DNA of 64,000 nt from Hemicordylus capensis (lineage: Eukaryota; Chordata; Lepidosauria; Squamata; Cordylidae): the NCBI RefSeq assembly GCF_027244095.1, contig NC_069670.1, positions 13,287,320-13,351,319 on the forward strand, read 5' to 3'. Below, piece by piece: positions 1 through 11,816 of the stretch. The notes beneath the pieces were generated by a model that was not told where the DNA came from, ran no database searches, and was given only the letters and a program-made list of their open reading frames with translations. Position numbers and translations under genes: made by a program. The number at the start of each line of letters is the position of its first letter. Within the stretch, counting starts at the first letter, position 1.

Positions 1-452
<452 letters not shown>

Positions 453-2097
453 CGCCAGCTGCCCCCTCCCCGCCCCGCGACCCCCCCCCTCCGCCCCGCC
501 CCGCCCCGTGTCCGTCGCATGCAGTGCCTGTACTGGTGCCTACCATTCGTGGAGGAAAAGGAAAAAAAAAACAGAAAAAGGAAAAAAAAACACAAAAACA
601 AAGACGAGAACATTTTGGAGCTCCAGCCGCCCACCCCCTCCGTGCCGTCTCTCCTCTCCTCGTCTGCGGATCTCGTCAGCGGCAAGAGGCTCTGCTCCCT
701 TCCCCGAGGTCAGAACGTGTCTGCTTGGATCCTGCACTATACACGTGTTAATGCTTGTTTTACGCTCCTTATTTTTTTATTTTTGTTTGTTCCTTTGTTT
801 TTCGTTTTGTAATGACAGCGCATAGAATTTTTAATTGTCGTGTTCTCATTTTTATTAATATTTTCTTTTTTTCCTTTCGCTTCAATGGACGGTTAAGAAA
901 ACCTTTTTCTTTTTCTTTTTTTAAGACAAAAAAAAATCTTTCTAGAGACTTTGAAAAAGAAAAAGGCTCCCCGCTTTTTAACTCCTCCTGAGGGCTGGCT
1001 GAGGCCGACTAGGGGCTTCCACAGGGGCGTGGAGGTGCCTGTTGTGGGGCGGGGCGGGGGGGGTGAGGCCACCCCCATGGGTGTGGCTGACCCTCGGAAG
1101 GCCCTGTCCTGGCTGGAGAGGGCTCACTTTGGGGGGAGCAGGGCAACAGCCTGTGTGTCGTCCCCAACATCCAGGGGCATGGGGGTACCCCGGCTTTGTG
1201 GCTATGTGTGTGGGCGTTCCAGTCAGGAGGGTGGCTTGCTAGTGCTGGAGGGGCCATTCTGTTGAGTGGTCCCGCCCGAGAGCCGGCAGCAGCCCTGTGC
1301 CCCAGGGCGAGCGATGGCGGAAGGGGGTCGGCATTGCGGCCTTCCCCCCTCTGCTGTTGACCCTCCCTTAAAGACCCCCCGGCCCCGATTCCCTACCATC
1401 CTCCTGCCTAGCCCAAAGGGTGGGCTGTGGCCGGAAGGAGACCCGTCCCGGGCCGAGGGGGCTGTGTTTTTGCTCTCCCTTCTGCTCCCGTCACGCAGGC
1501 CACTTGCCGGCAGAGGGCGGCATCTGCAGCAGACCGGGGTGAAGGCCGACCTCTGCCACCACCCCCTGCCCCGGGCTCAGCCTTCTGGGACGTGAACCCA
1601 TCCGTGGGGCCTCTGGCCACCTGCTCCAGAGCGACCGGGGAGCCCTTGAGAGGTCAGGGGAGAGGAGGAGAGGAGGAAGCACAAAGAGTCGGCTCCTGCG
1701 GATGGAGGCCCCGGGGAGCGGAGGGGGAATTGCTCACCCCTCTCCTGGGCCACTCCAGCCTTTCTGCCGTGGGCTTCCCCCGGTGCCGCCCCCTCCCACC
1801 TTTCCCCGCTGCTCCCTCCTGCCACTGCTGGCCACGGGACTTGAAGTGGGGGCGGGGAAGGCAGGAGGGCAGGCCTCCTCCCAGGGGACTCCCCTCCCTG
1901 CCTCGCGGTCTCCCTGCTCTACTGTGGCCTGGAGTTCCCTTCGGAACCCTCCCTGGCCCTCGGATGATCCCCCTTCCGGGCTCTCTGCTGTGTCTCCCCC
2001 TCCCCTCCAACCCGTGAGCACTTAACGAATGAGGAGGCCGGGGGTGGGTGGGGGGCAGCGCTGGGGGGAGCATCGGATGCTCTGTGTGCTTGGCTGT

Positions 2098-2165
2098 CTC
2101 TGTGTGTGTGTGTGTGTAGATAAGGTAATAAATATTTGCTCACACACACACACAAACACACACAC
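2098..2165 (+). repeat. (TG)n - AATAAA - (CA)n block in the GATAD2B 3'UTR
   Basis: A TG run (about 2101-2115) is followed by a loop of about 23 nt containing AATAAA (2125-2130), then a CA run (about 2139-2165). The two runs are complementary, so in RNA they could pair and place the poly(A) signal in the loop. Confidence 0.8.
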
Positions 2166-5100
2166 CCCAACGGCTCTCTTCTCAAAGGTGTTGTCTGTTT
2201 CTTGGATTCCTGTGTCGCTTGTGGCTGCCCCCCGCCATAGGCCTGGCCTCCTCTCGGGATTTCCTCCTGGTGTCTTAAGCCCTCCTCTTCCTCCCCCCCC
2301 GCCCACCCTTCAGAGCCCCTTCCCCTCCTCGGTGTCTCCTTGCTTTTTCCTCCGCCTTGCTTGGACTTTGCTTTTATGTGCTTCCTGCAACCTCCCGCCC
2401 CCCCACCAAAAAAAAAAACCCCAAGTGCCATTTGTTCGTTCCCCGCTTTAAGATGAAATAATGAGAATAATAATAATAATTGATGATCAGGCATTGCGAA
2501 GAGCTCCAATGGCATCCATCAGTGTTGGCCATGATTAGTGTGTTGTTACAAAGGTGATGGAGAAGATGTGAAGAAAGTGCAATACTTTGTCCTTTTGCTG
2601 TGAGGGCCCAGGAGGCAGACGCTCGGAAGGGGCGGGCAGTGGCAGACCCGACCCTGCATTTTCGGAGGGGGGGTGAGGTTGGCCAGCAAGGCTCCGTCTC
2701 CCCCGTTCAGTGTGGATTGAGTAAGCAGGGTGGAGGGACCCCCCCCCCATCTGCACGAAGGAATCCTGCCAGGTTGTCTGTGTCTCTCTGATCCTCCACC
2801 CCACCGCCCGCTGGTGGTTTCAGATCCAGACCCCACAAATCCCTTCCCCACCTGCCCTGTGGACCCCCTTCTCCTCCCTGCTTTCCAAGGGACCAAGCGG
2901 CAAAGTGGCCCAGCCACGGAGTTGCTCGTCGGTTTGGGGATGGTCTCTAGCGGCAGCCCCGATTCTCTGGCCATCAGTGGCCCTGCCCGGTGTGGTTTTC
3001 TGGCCTGGCCGTCCCAGGTGGGCCCAGCAGAAGGAGCTGAATTCCAGGGCCACCACTGCAGCCGGGAGTTCCGCTGTCCTTCTTACCACTTTGAGTGTCT
3101 CGTGGGAGGAAGAGCAGATCTGGGGATGGGTCCTGCCGCCCCTTGGGGTGGTTTGCCAGAGCGGTGGCCTCGCCTTCCTCGGACCCTGCTCAGAGCCATG
3201 CCCGCTAGTGCTTCTGCCAGGGCTTGGGACTTCCTCAGCCTGGGAAAGGGGTCAGTTGGCACCCCGCCTGCCCTGAAATGCCAGCTCTGCCCGTGTCTGT
3301 CACAAGCCGTTCTCCTCTTCTGTTTGAATTGCTCCTCACAACCGATTCCCTTTTCTCTTGTTTCCCCCAAACTCATCAGTAACTCTCTCTCCTTCCCACC
3401 TCGTCCCATCCCGGCTGCATTTTTGGCTGTGCTGTACAAAGTCATCTCTCCCTGCCTTCCTTTTTTTCATTTTAAGGTTAAAAAACTTAAGAATTTCCTT
3501 CTCCAGCTTCCGTTCACCTTCCTTTTACAGCTTAAGTTGTAGGTGCTTTGTGGTTGATGCTGTTTTGATTTCTTTCCATTTCTTCTGTGTTTCTTCCGCA
3601 AGGAACAGGTAAACCCCCCCGGTCAGCCCCCCCTCCATACACCCCTCTCCCTTTTTTATCTCCCTCCCTTCCTTTTTCGCTCCCTTTCCCCACAAACTCT
3701 TTTTAGCTTAACAATATTTGCTGCCGAGATGTTATAACAAGGACTCGTTCGTTGTATATAAGCTATTTCTTGACACATTTAAAGAAAAAGGAAAAAAGAG
3801 GAGGGGGGGGTGGGAGACGACAACAAACTGAAATTGTACATTTGTGTAGAGAAAACAAAACGACAAAAACCGAGAAAGACAGCTTAGCCATGAATATTGT
3901 GAAAGTTGTTAGTGTGAACTTTTGTACAGTGTGAACTTTTGTGTGTATGACATTTAAAATGTGCAAAAGGCGGTTTCTCGGGAGTGGGGGGGGGCGGGAG
4001 GAGGCTCTGGGGGGCCATGCAGCTCATGCCACACACCCCACACCCCGCTCCCCTCCCCTCCCCGCCCCCCCCAAGCTGAAATGGATGTGGTGGCAGCCAC
4101 CATTTCCCCCAACGGTGCCTTTCCTCCTCTTGTGTCAGGCCCAAGGAGTCCCTCCTGCGCAAAGCCAGCACGCTCACGACCCCCGAGCGGAGGCCGGAGG
4201 CCCGAGTCTTCCCTGCCCCACACCCCAGCCGCCTCCGCACGAGTTGGCGTCCCACGGAGGCGGCTCCTCCTGATTCCTACGAGTGGGAGGAGCAAGTGTG
4301 ATGACTTATTATTGTTCGTGTCAAGCTCTTCAATGTATTTGCACTCTTTTTTCACGGTTGCTTCAGCTTTGGGACAAGAGGCCCTTGGGTCGGCGGCGTG
4401 CAGCACAAGGCTTCCTGAGAAGGGAAGAGAGGGGGGGGCCCTCTCCAGCCGGCAACTGGGCTCCCTGGGGTGAGGGGAGGTCTTCAGGGAGGGGCAGGCC
4501 CCCACTCCTGTCAGATGCCGCGTTGGTTTCCTCCTTGTCCCCCTTGGGTGGCTGCTCCCGCTCCCCCCCTGCCTGCTTCGGGCCCCACCGCCAAAGGCTT
4601 GCGCCGTCCCTCGGACATGTTTGAGCCTCCCCAAGACCTCCCTTGGGTCTGTTGGGGGGGTGTTTGGTTCTTCCTCCCCTCCCGACGCGCTTTCGGGATT
4701 TGGTTTTGAAGGGTCTTGAATGGTTGTTTCTAAGAGGCTCAAGCGTTGAGGGCAGCATCCAGGTGACAGAATTCCAGTATTTGGGTGGACGGCGTTGGTT
4801 CTCGGTGTGGCTCTGCCGTGGGGAAGAGGGGCCACTGGACTTCACTGTGACGCCCGAGGGCTAAACCGAGAAGTCCATGGCCCATACGTACGTACGGTGG
4901 CGAACTGGAAGTGTGGATGGACTGGGAGGGGTGGTTTCCAGTGAGCACGCCATGCGTTTGAACTGGCCTTCCCGTTGGAAGGAAAGCTGGAAGAGGTTTG
5001 CTCCCAAGGACAAGCTCTGTTCCTCGGCAAGGAAATGGGGACTTTGGCATTGCTTGCCCCTCCAGGCTGGAGGCTGCATGGAGCTGGCCCCAGGGGAATG

Positions 5101-6453
5101 GCGAAGCCTGTTGAGGGGCGGCCTTAAAGGCGCCCAGCCCTGCCGACACTCCAGGAGTGGGCCCCCTCCCTAGCTTGGGGGGCTGGCCGTTCTAGAAGAG
5201 GGTCGGGTGGGGGCTTCCTTCGCCCCTTGCACAGCTGTTCTTGGTGCCTCTTTGCTGTTGGCTATTAGTTGCCCGATGTCCAGAATTGGCCCAGAATGCA
5301 CTGCCCGCCCAAAGGCTTCTTAGCGGTCCTTCCAAAGGGCCTTGCCCTCCCTCCTCCGCCCTTCTCCTTTCCTAAAACCCGTTCCCTCTGGTGCAAAGCC
5401 TGGGGCAGCGTGCTAGCTTCCTCGCGAGCGCCGATCTTGCGCTTCAGGTTTCTAGTCTTCATGACCTGGACAGAGCCCTCCCCGCCCCTCGGGGCTGAAG
5501 TGCTTCGGTGCTGCCGGGCTGCTCGCTGCGTTCCTCGGAGCCTTCTGTTAACATACCCCGGGGGGGGGGCCTCTTGGTGTCTCGATGGGAAAGGAAGAGG
5601 GGTTCCGAGAGCCACTTGGTGTTAAATGAGATGGGGCTGCAAGATGCCTGTGCCGAGGCGGGGGGCATCCTGCTTTCTCTCTGGCCTGGAAGCAGCGGTG
5701 AGGCTGTGTGAGCCCCTCCCGGCCACGGCCTGCTAGGCTGAGCCTGCGCTTCGTGGTGGCTGGCCCTGGTCTGTGCAGGCCCGTCCAGAAGGCGCCGGGT
5801 CTTTCCAGCACCCAGACTGTGTGCGCCAGCCTGCCGTCGCATCGGAGCTGTGCTTTGCGGCTGTGCGTGTGCGTCTTGCATCTCCAGCCGCCCAGCCCCG
5901 CATGGCCACGGCCGGAGAAGGCACTTAGTGTGGGGCCAGACCTGCCCCCCTACCCCCCCCAGTCTTATGGCAACCCCTTTTAGTAGAAGGGGCACTGCAG
6001 GCACCACACCACCATTGGGGCAGTCTCGGCCCTCCGTCCCCCAAATGGCATCGGGGTCTCTTCATTGCAGGCCTGAGGCGGTTTAGACAAGGCTCCGTTT
6101 GAACCTCCACATCCCCACCAGGACGAGCAAGGGGGCAGAGCTGGGTTGATCCCCCCCCACCTTTTCTGTTTTTTTTTTATTTTTACCCCTTCACAGCTGA
6201 AATTTTGGAAAGGAAAGAGAGGCTGAAGTGGGAAACCAGACCTTTTGCACGATTTTAAGAGGGCTTTCTTCTTTTTTCTTTTTTGCATTGTGTTTTTGAA
6301 TCTGGTTTAAAAGGAGACTAAAAAAAATTAAAAAGAGAAGCTGTTTAAATATTGCCAATTGATTATGCAGTGACCTGATTAAAAAATAAGCTAATTTTTG
6401 GAGAAAGGATAAAAAAAAAACTTTGTAATATTTATCACTTGCAAGCTATGTTT

Positions 6454-6459
6454 AATAAA
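6454..6459 (+). promoter_or_regulatory. GATAD2B: Likely distal poly(A) signal of GATAD2B
   Basis: AATAAA lies in an A/T-rich stretch (6300-6470) that contrasts with the GC-rich DNA around it. A T/G-rich stretch (tggtttatagctttggatgt) follows from about 6468. This is the best candidate for the 3' end of the gene. Confidence 0.6.
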
Positions 6460-6754
6460 GAAAGGAATGGTTTATAGCTTTGGATGTGGCTGGTGTCTTG
6501 TAGGGGCTCTCTTGGCAGCGTTGGGGAGGGGAGGGGATGTGGCCGGACCACAACTCCCATCATCCCGGAAGGGCCTGTTGCCCCCTTTGGTGCTTGATAA
6601 GAGTCCTTGCGTCAGGGACAAGGTGTCGGGAGAAAACAAAATAGATCTAAACTGTTGTTTCTGTGTGGTGTTTTCCTGCCTTAAACCTGATCTTTTTCAC
6701 CGTCGTGACAATCTCGGGGATTGTGTGGGGGGGGCGGCTGGCAGGGTACTCGAC

Positions 6755-6850
6755 TTCTCCCCATTTTACAGGCCGAACCGTGGAAACTGAGGCCCCCAGC
6801 TGTGCCGGAATTGGAACCCACGCGGAATCAGACTAAGGTAAGCTCCCGTC
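6755..6850 (-). repeat. MIR-type SINE fragment
   Basis: The plus strand reads CCCCATTTTACAG, then GGAAACTGAGGC, then GGAATTGGAACCCAC. This matches the reverse complement of the conserved MIR core and B-box half. It is an old, truncated core-SINE. Confidence 0.65.
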
Positions 6851-7289
6851 TAGACCCAAGTTAAAGTGTTGTGACACCCCCCCCGCCCGCCTGTGCGCAC
6901 ATGTTTGTAATGCTGGGGCCCGGCGGCCAGCCTGTGCTCAGGAAACATGAATTGTGAGCAGAAGAGGCAGCGTTAGCTGAGCCAGCTCAGGCCCTCGGTC
7001 CCTCCAGCTCAGACTGGTCCACGCAGACTGCCCAGGGCTCTCCCAGGCCTCGCTCACACGGAAGTCTTTCCCAGCCCTTGACTGCCTGTGGACTCCTCTT
7101 CTCGAGCAGCCTGGCCGTAACCGGCCGCGCGTGAGTTTAACCAGGAAGACCTTGAGCAGCCCAACAGTAGACCTTAAGTAGTCAGACCGAAGGCCCAACT
7201 GATGGTGTTCTGCTGTTGGGCCCGTCAGGTTCAAGGACATAACTGGTTAAAGTCACACACGGCTGGTTAGGGCCAGGCTCTGGCCGGGC

Positions 7290-7470
7290 CTCTCTGCAGA
7301 GACCCCTCTCTCCTCGGCATTGGAGCTTGCAGGTTCCCCTCTCTTGGCCCTGCCTGCAAGAGCTGGTGGGGCTCAGTGGGGCTCCGAGGAGGCCGTTTCC
7401 CTTCAGGGTCCACTGGACGGAGAGCAAGGCGGGAGACGGGATATCCTGGCACGCCTCGACTACCCAAAAA
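7290..7470 (+). repeat. Unnamed dispersed repeat, copy 1 of 3
   Basis: About 170 bp containing GGCATTGGAG, then TTTCCCTTCAGGGTCCACTGG and GAGCAAGGC. Similar copies occur at about 9895-10045 and 16010-16150. Copies 1 and 3 share the left part (GGCATTGGAG..TTGCAGGTT). Copies 1 and 2 share AAGAGCTGGTGGGGCTC and the downstream GGCACGCCTC.ACTACCC. I do not recognise the family. Confidence 0.6.
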
Positions 7471-7914
7471 GAGGAAGAGGAAATTTAAAAAGCACTGCAT
7501 TTGTTGCAAATATAGATACGAACTCTTTTTAGTCTGCATGGGGATAGGCCGTGTGGTTGCTGAGAAGAAATGCTGCTAAAATATTTCCTTTTTACAAAAG
7601 CATACCTAAATTGACCATTGTTTTGTTGTTAATCTTTGTAAATGATGTATTACCAATTTTAATATTGGATGTAATTGCATAAAAGGCCTGCATCTCAAAT
7701 ACTGAGAGATTCTAGTATTAAATGGGGGAAAAAATGTTTCTTTTTTCAGTGGCTTTGGGGCTTTTCCTTGCAGTTCCATTTTATGTACACACACGCGCAC
7801 ACAATCCGACTGACTCAGTTACTAGGAATGCTTCCCGTTCCCTGGTCCGTTGCCTTTTTAGTTTTTCTTTTTAGCAAAAAAAAGGCTTCTGGGCAGTGTT
7901 CCTTGGAAGAAGGA

Positions 7915-8015
7915 TTCCCAGAGATTGTAGACTACAACTCCCAGCATTCTCAGCTGCTGTGGCCTTTGGCTGGGGATTATGGGAGTTGTAGTCAATATCT
8001 TGGAATCCCTCTTAT
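7915..8015. repeat. Palindromic hAT-like MITE remnant
   Basis: ACTACAACTCCCAGCATTCTCAG is followed by GGCTGGGGATTATGGGAGTTGTAGTC, the diagnostic inverted halves of the short palindromic MITE seen whole at 11165-11299. The terminal CAGGG ends are eroded here. Confidence 0.65.
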
Positions 8016-8454
8016 AGCCTGGGGACCGCCAAGACGAATGGAATATATGGTGGGCAATACTATTGTGGAAAGTGCACACTTCGCCAGATATACTAGACTC
8101 ATTCACATGATGATACTTCCGACCAAGTTTGGAGATCCTGAACTTGGGTAGGGCACTCCTCCTACCCTATTTAGCATCGTGTGAACAAGCACAGTCAGTG
8201 TCAGGCTTGCTTCGCAGATACAGACACGGTAGAGGTAAGCTGGGTGACCCAATGGCAGGGCCCAAATGGTGCCTTCTGTGAGCATTTTGTGCAAGGCGCA
8301 AATGTGCAAAAGATGGAAAGTCTCTGGTAGGGAAGCCTCGATCACCACTGCTGGGGGCGCATTTCAGCCCCGGGGGAATCCAGTATCAGGGGGTCTGAGA
8401 AGGCTTCTCCCAGCCGTTTGGAGAGCACGGTGGGGAAGAGAGGGCGGGACAGAG

Positions 8455-9085
8455 AGCCCCACACCCCGCTGGGGAGGGCTCCCTCCAGCAAGGGAGAACG
8501 AGGCATCTGCCTGGGGCCCAGGAGGAGTCCTTGCAAGGGGGCGAGACTCTCTCTCCCTCCCCAACGGGCACGTCTCGCTTCCAACCCGCACGGGACTCTG
8601 CGCAATCTGCAATTGCGAGGCAAAGCGGCAGCACAGCTGCAGCAGCCCGCTTCGCCGCCCCTGGCTTGGAATGGTCGCGTCCTCCTCCTCGTGCTGCAGC
8701 TGGCGATGTTCTCATTGGTGCGGCGGCGGGTTAGAACGTTCAGGCCCGGGGGACGAGACCATAGGCAGGCAAGCGAGGGGGGAGTGAGGAAGGTGGGGGG
8801 CGGAGTTCTCGCGATGACTCGGAGCCAGCACGGCGGCCGACTCCCTTTGCTAGTCGACGGGAAGAGAAGCTCCGGGAAGGCGCTCGCGGCGGCGGCGAAG
8901 GCGAAGAAAAGCCCGAAGAGCCGGTAACGGGGGCGGGGGGCGCTCGCCCGGGGCACGAGGAGGGGGGTGGGGGGTGGGCTGCCCGCAGTGAGCCCCCGCG
9001 GCCGCCCCACGTGCAGGCGGCAGGATCCTGCGCTTTCCCTTTAAGAGCCCCGCTGCGGCTTCGGCGCCTTCTCGGCGCGGCTGTT
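8455..9085 (+). promoter_or_regulatory. CpG-rich promoter-like segment, inverted-pair arm 1
   Basis: This is a CpG-dense block of about 630 bp. It carries an inverted CCAAT box in CTCATTGGTGCGG (about 8713), a TCTCGCGA element (about 8806) and a donor-like GAGCCG|GTAACG (about 8920). It matches the reverse complement of 14728-15375 at many points, for example CATCTGCCTGGGGCCCAGGA, CCTTGCAAGGGGGCGAGACT, TGGAATGGTCGCGTCCTCCT and CTGCGCTTTCCCTTTAAGAG. The layout looks like a TATA-less promoter plus a first exon transcribed rightward. The short frame starting ATGACTCGG at about 8814 is not kept in arm 2, so I treat the exon as non-coding. It could instead be a GC-rich genomic repeat. Confidence 0.5.
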
Positions 9086-9284
9086 CTTTGGGGTTCGCTT
9101 TGGCGGGTGGGCTGCCGGGAGGCCCTTCTCCTGGGAGGACGTGGCTGCTGGTTTTGCAGAAGTCCTTACCCACCGTGATGTGTTATTTTTGAGATTTATG
9201 GTGTATAATCGCAGAATGCAATCTCGGGTTTGTTCTGGCGTGTAGTTTCCTAGTGAAGCAGAAACCGCCTCTCTAACCCAGGCA

Positions 9285-9775
9285 ATTATCTCCTCCTCCT
9301 CAATCCCCACCTCCCGGGCTAACATAAAAAGAGCCCCTTGGATCAGGCCCAAGGCTGGTTCAGCCCAGCACTCGGGCCCCCCCAGTGGCCCACCAGCTGC
9401 CTTGGGAAGCCACACAACCCGGAGAAGGAGGCATTTCCTCGTTGCTCCCTTTCAACTGGATTCAAAAACACCCCACCTCTGAGCCTGGAGGTAGCCTCTA
9501 GTCATTGGGACTAGTAGCCATTGATAGACCTGCCCTCCATGAATTTGCCTAAAGACAGCCAAGCTGGTGGCCATCACCCCATCTTGTGGCAGAGAATTCC
9601 AGAGATGAATTCTGCACTGTGTGACGAAGTCCTTCCTTTTGCCAGCCCTAAATGCCCTGGCTATCAGTTTCATGGGATGGCCCCTGGTTCTAGTGAGGGG
9701 TGTGAGAAATAACAACTTCTCTCTATCACACCATGCATGATTTTATTAATCTCTATCATGCCTCCCCTTCGTCAC
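9285..9775 (-). repeat. CR1 LINE 3'-end fragment
   Basis: Contains GGATCAGGCCCAAGGCTGG, AGTGGCCCACCAGCTGCC, GTAGCCATTGATAGACCTG, CTTGTGGCAGAGAATTCCA and TCTCTCTATCACACCATGCAT. This is the reverse complement of the well-known vertebrate CR1 3' region. Confidence 0.8.
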
Positions 9776-10214
9776 TTCGTCTCTAAACCCCAAAGCCCCA
9801 GATGTGGTGGCCTGACCGCATTGCATTGTCCTGCTGGGGTTCAGGAGGTTTTAGCCCCAGAACCTCTCAGTCTCAGGCTGCAGCCTAGAAATGTGCAAAA
9901 GGATAAGAGTGCTCCTGTGCATGCGCAAGAGCTGGTGGGGCTCTGAGGATGCCATTTCCCTTCAGGGTCCACTGGACGGAGAGCAAGGCAGGAGTCAGCA
10001 AATATCCCGGCACGCCTCAACTACCCGAAAAGAGAGATCACTCGGATCCTTCATGTTTTCCGATGAGATGGTTTATTTATTATTTAAATGCATTGTGCCT
10101 AATACGGGGGTCCCCGGGCAGTGTGGGATTGCGATTCTCATCATCCGTTGCTATTGTGGCTGGGGATTATGGGAGTTGTAGTCCAACATATTGCCTAAAG
10201 CTAACATATCCCCT

Positions 10215-10465
10215 GCTAACTTGGCAAAGAGGCACCTTTTAACGTGGTGATTCTCTTTATTTAGCAGGGGGAGAGTGACTGGCCCTCTCCACCCCCAGCA
10301 CAGGACCTCCAGTGACTGTTGATGGTGTCTATCTGATGTTTCTTTTTAGATTGTGAGCCCTTTGGGGACAGGGAGCCATCTTATTTGTTTATTGTTTCTC
10401 TGTGTAAACTGCCCTGAGCCATTTTAGGAAGGTCAGTATAGAAACTTAATAAATAATAATAATGC
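10215..10465 (+). repeat. L2-like LINE/SINE 3' tail
   Basis: Runs from CAAAGAGGCACCTTTTAA through TTTAGCAGGGGGAGAGTGAC, ATTGTGAGCCCTTTGGGGAC and TGTAAACTGCCCTGAGCCAT to AATAAATAATAATAAT. The same tail recurs across the window in both orientations. Confidence 0.7.
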
Positions 10466-10469
10466 AGAG

Positions 10470-10590
10470 ATACCCAACTCTGGCTCCCCAGATGTTGATG
10501 GACCCAGATGCTGCCATCATCTCTGTTGGCCATTGCGGCTGGGAGTGATGGGAACTGTAGTCCAGCAGTGTCTGGGCACCCAAGGCTGAA
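10470..10590. repeat. Palindromic hAT-like MITE
   Basis: CCCAACTCTGGCTCCCCAGATG..GCCATCATCTCTGTTGGCCATTG is followed by an inverted half ending in CACCCAAGGCTGA. The related copy at about 16540-16620 lies in the matching position of the second segmental-duplication copy, so this insertion predates the duplication. Confidence 0.65.
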
Positions 10591-11164
10591 AACGCTGCTC
10601 GCTGCCATTCGTAAGGTTGGAAGCCTCTATCCTGTCCCCCCTTGCCACCTTTCCCTAAACTTAAAAAGCCCCAGACTCCAGCCCCCTCCTCGGTTGGGTT
10701 CCCCTCTTCTGCTCCTTTTCCAGTGGTAGACTCTCCTTTTTCAGAGGCATCAACCAGAACTCTACAGCTTATTCAAAAGGTAGCTGCGTCGTATCTGGAT
10801 TTAGATCCCGCTTTTGGTCCAAAAAAACATTTCCAAAGTGGCTTATGTAGCAAAAGGAACGAGAAAACATCCTGAGGTTTCCGCAGCAGAATATTCAGCT
10901 ATAGACGATGAGACCCCTATCAGGAAGCCCAGCAATCTCTGTGTGTAAGCATCTGCCCAACAGCAAGAGCACATTAGCACTTCCAGTTACCCAGTTGTTT
11001 AATGTAAGCGCTTCTGAAATGATCTGGATTGTACTTTGAGGCCTTGGTATTATTATGTTTTTGTGTGGGGGGTGGGGGTGATGATTTGGAAGTCTGTGGT
11101 CCCATTGGTTCATTTCTTTAATGTGATTTGAACATATTACTCCATTATTGTGAGCCGCCCAGGC

Positions 11165-11299
11165 CAGGGTTTCTTAACCTTGGGCCCCCAGATGGTGATG
11201 GACTACAACTCTCATCATCCCCAGCCACAATGGACATGGCTGGGGATGATGGGGGTTGTAGTCCATCGCCATCTGGGGGCCCAAGGTTAAGAAACCCTG
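11165..11299. mobile_element. Palindromic hAT-like MITE, complete (135 bp)
   Basis: Inverted arms of about 63 bp run from CAGGGTTTCTTAACCTTGGG to its complement ending CCCTG, with three mismatches that I can count. CAGGG-type ends with a TTCTYAACC motif fit non-autonomous hAT elements. No transposase is present. The flanking 8-mers do not match clearly, so a target-site duplication is not shown. Confidence 0.75.
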
Positions 11300-11570
11300 C
11301 CTAGGGACTTCTTTGTATGGGGCAGCATAAAAAGGTGATAAATAAATAATGTTACTCCTCATTCTTACATGGCATTATTATTATTATTATATCTGCCATC
11401 CATTATGTTTCTCTTTAAGTAGAAAGCCTCGGAAGGAGGGCTTTCTATTGTCAAGACAGTGTGTGGGGCATATTGGATTTATTTAGCACTAACTGACCCA
11501 CACGGAGCATCTGTGGGCTCTTTGGGGCCAGCTGTTCTCCCCTCCTCTTGCCCTCCCTCCCCTCGGTGCC

Positions 11571-11816
11571 AAGGAGAAGAGGGTTTCCATTCCCCAAAGG
11601 GCTCACAGTCTAACAAATTAAAGGAATGAGAAGGGAAATGTACAAGATCCCATGAAATATTCAAGGGCTCCACATTAACCAGGCAGATTGGGCGCCCAAT
11701 CCGCCTGGCTAATGTGGAGCCCTTGGAAATTTCATGGGATCTTGTACATTTCCCTTCTCATTCCTTTAATTTGTTAGACTGTGAGCCCTTTGGGGAATGG
11801 AAACCCTCTTCTCCTT
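11571..11816. repeat. 246-bp near-perfect palindrome, no spacer
   Basis: The left arm (11571-11693) and right arm (11694-11816) are reverse complements with 4 mismatches in 123 bp, centred on GGGC|GCCC. The right arm runs into an L2-like tail (TGTGAGCCCTTTGGGGAATG, then TTATTGTTTTTCTATGTAAAC). The left arm is an inverted copy of the same DNA. No terminal transposon motifs are seen, so a fold-back replication event is more likely than an inserted element. Confidence 0.9.

Larger units (their letters stand above)
453..6480 (+). other. GATAD2B: GATAD2B 3' untranslated region
   Basis: No coding sequence is recognisable for about 6 kb after the stop, and an AATAAA signal lies at 6454-6459. The 3'UTR of human GATAD2B is, from memory, also several kilobases long. 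The first 2 kb and the 4-6 kb part are GC-rich. A-rich and U-rich blocks (530-610, 760-950, 3440-3600, 3700-3960, 6160-6460) look like typical conserved UTR patches. A 15-nt direct repeat, AGTGTGAACTTTTGT, occurs at 3911-3925 and 3928-3942. The open frames of 100-200 codons on both strands here are products of GC content. A second AATAAA at 2125-2130 could give a short UTR form. Confidence 0.65.

Noticed and set aside
8342-9010. 222-codon minus-strand frame across CpG arm 1
   Set aside because: Arg/Pro/Ala-rich product of a CpG island, not preserved in the duplicate arm.
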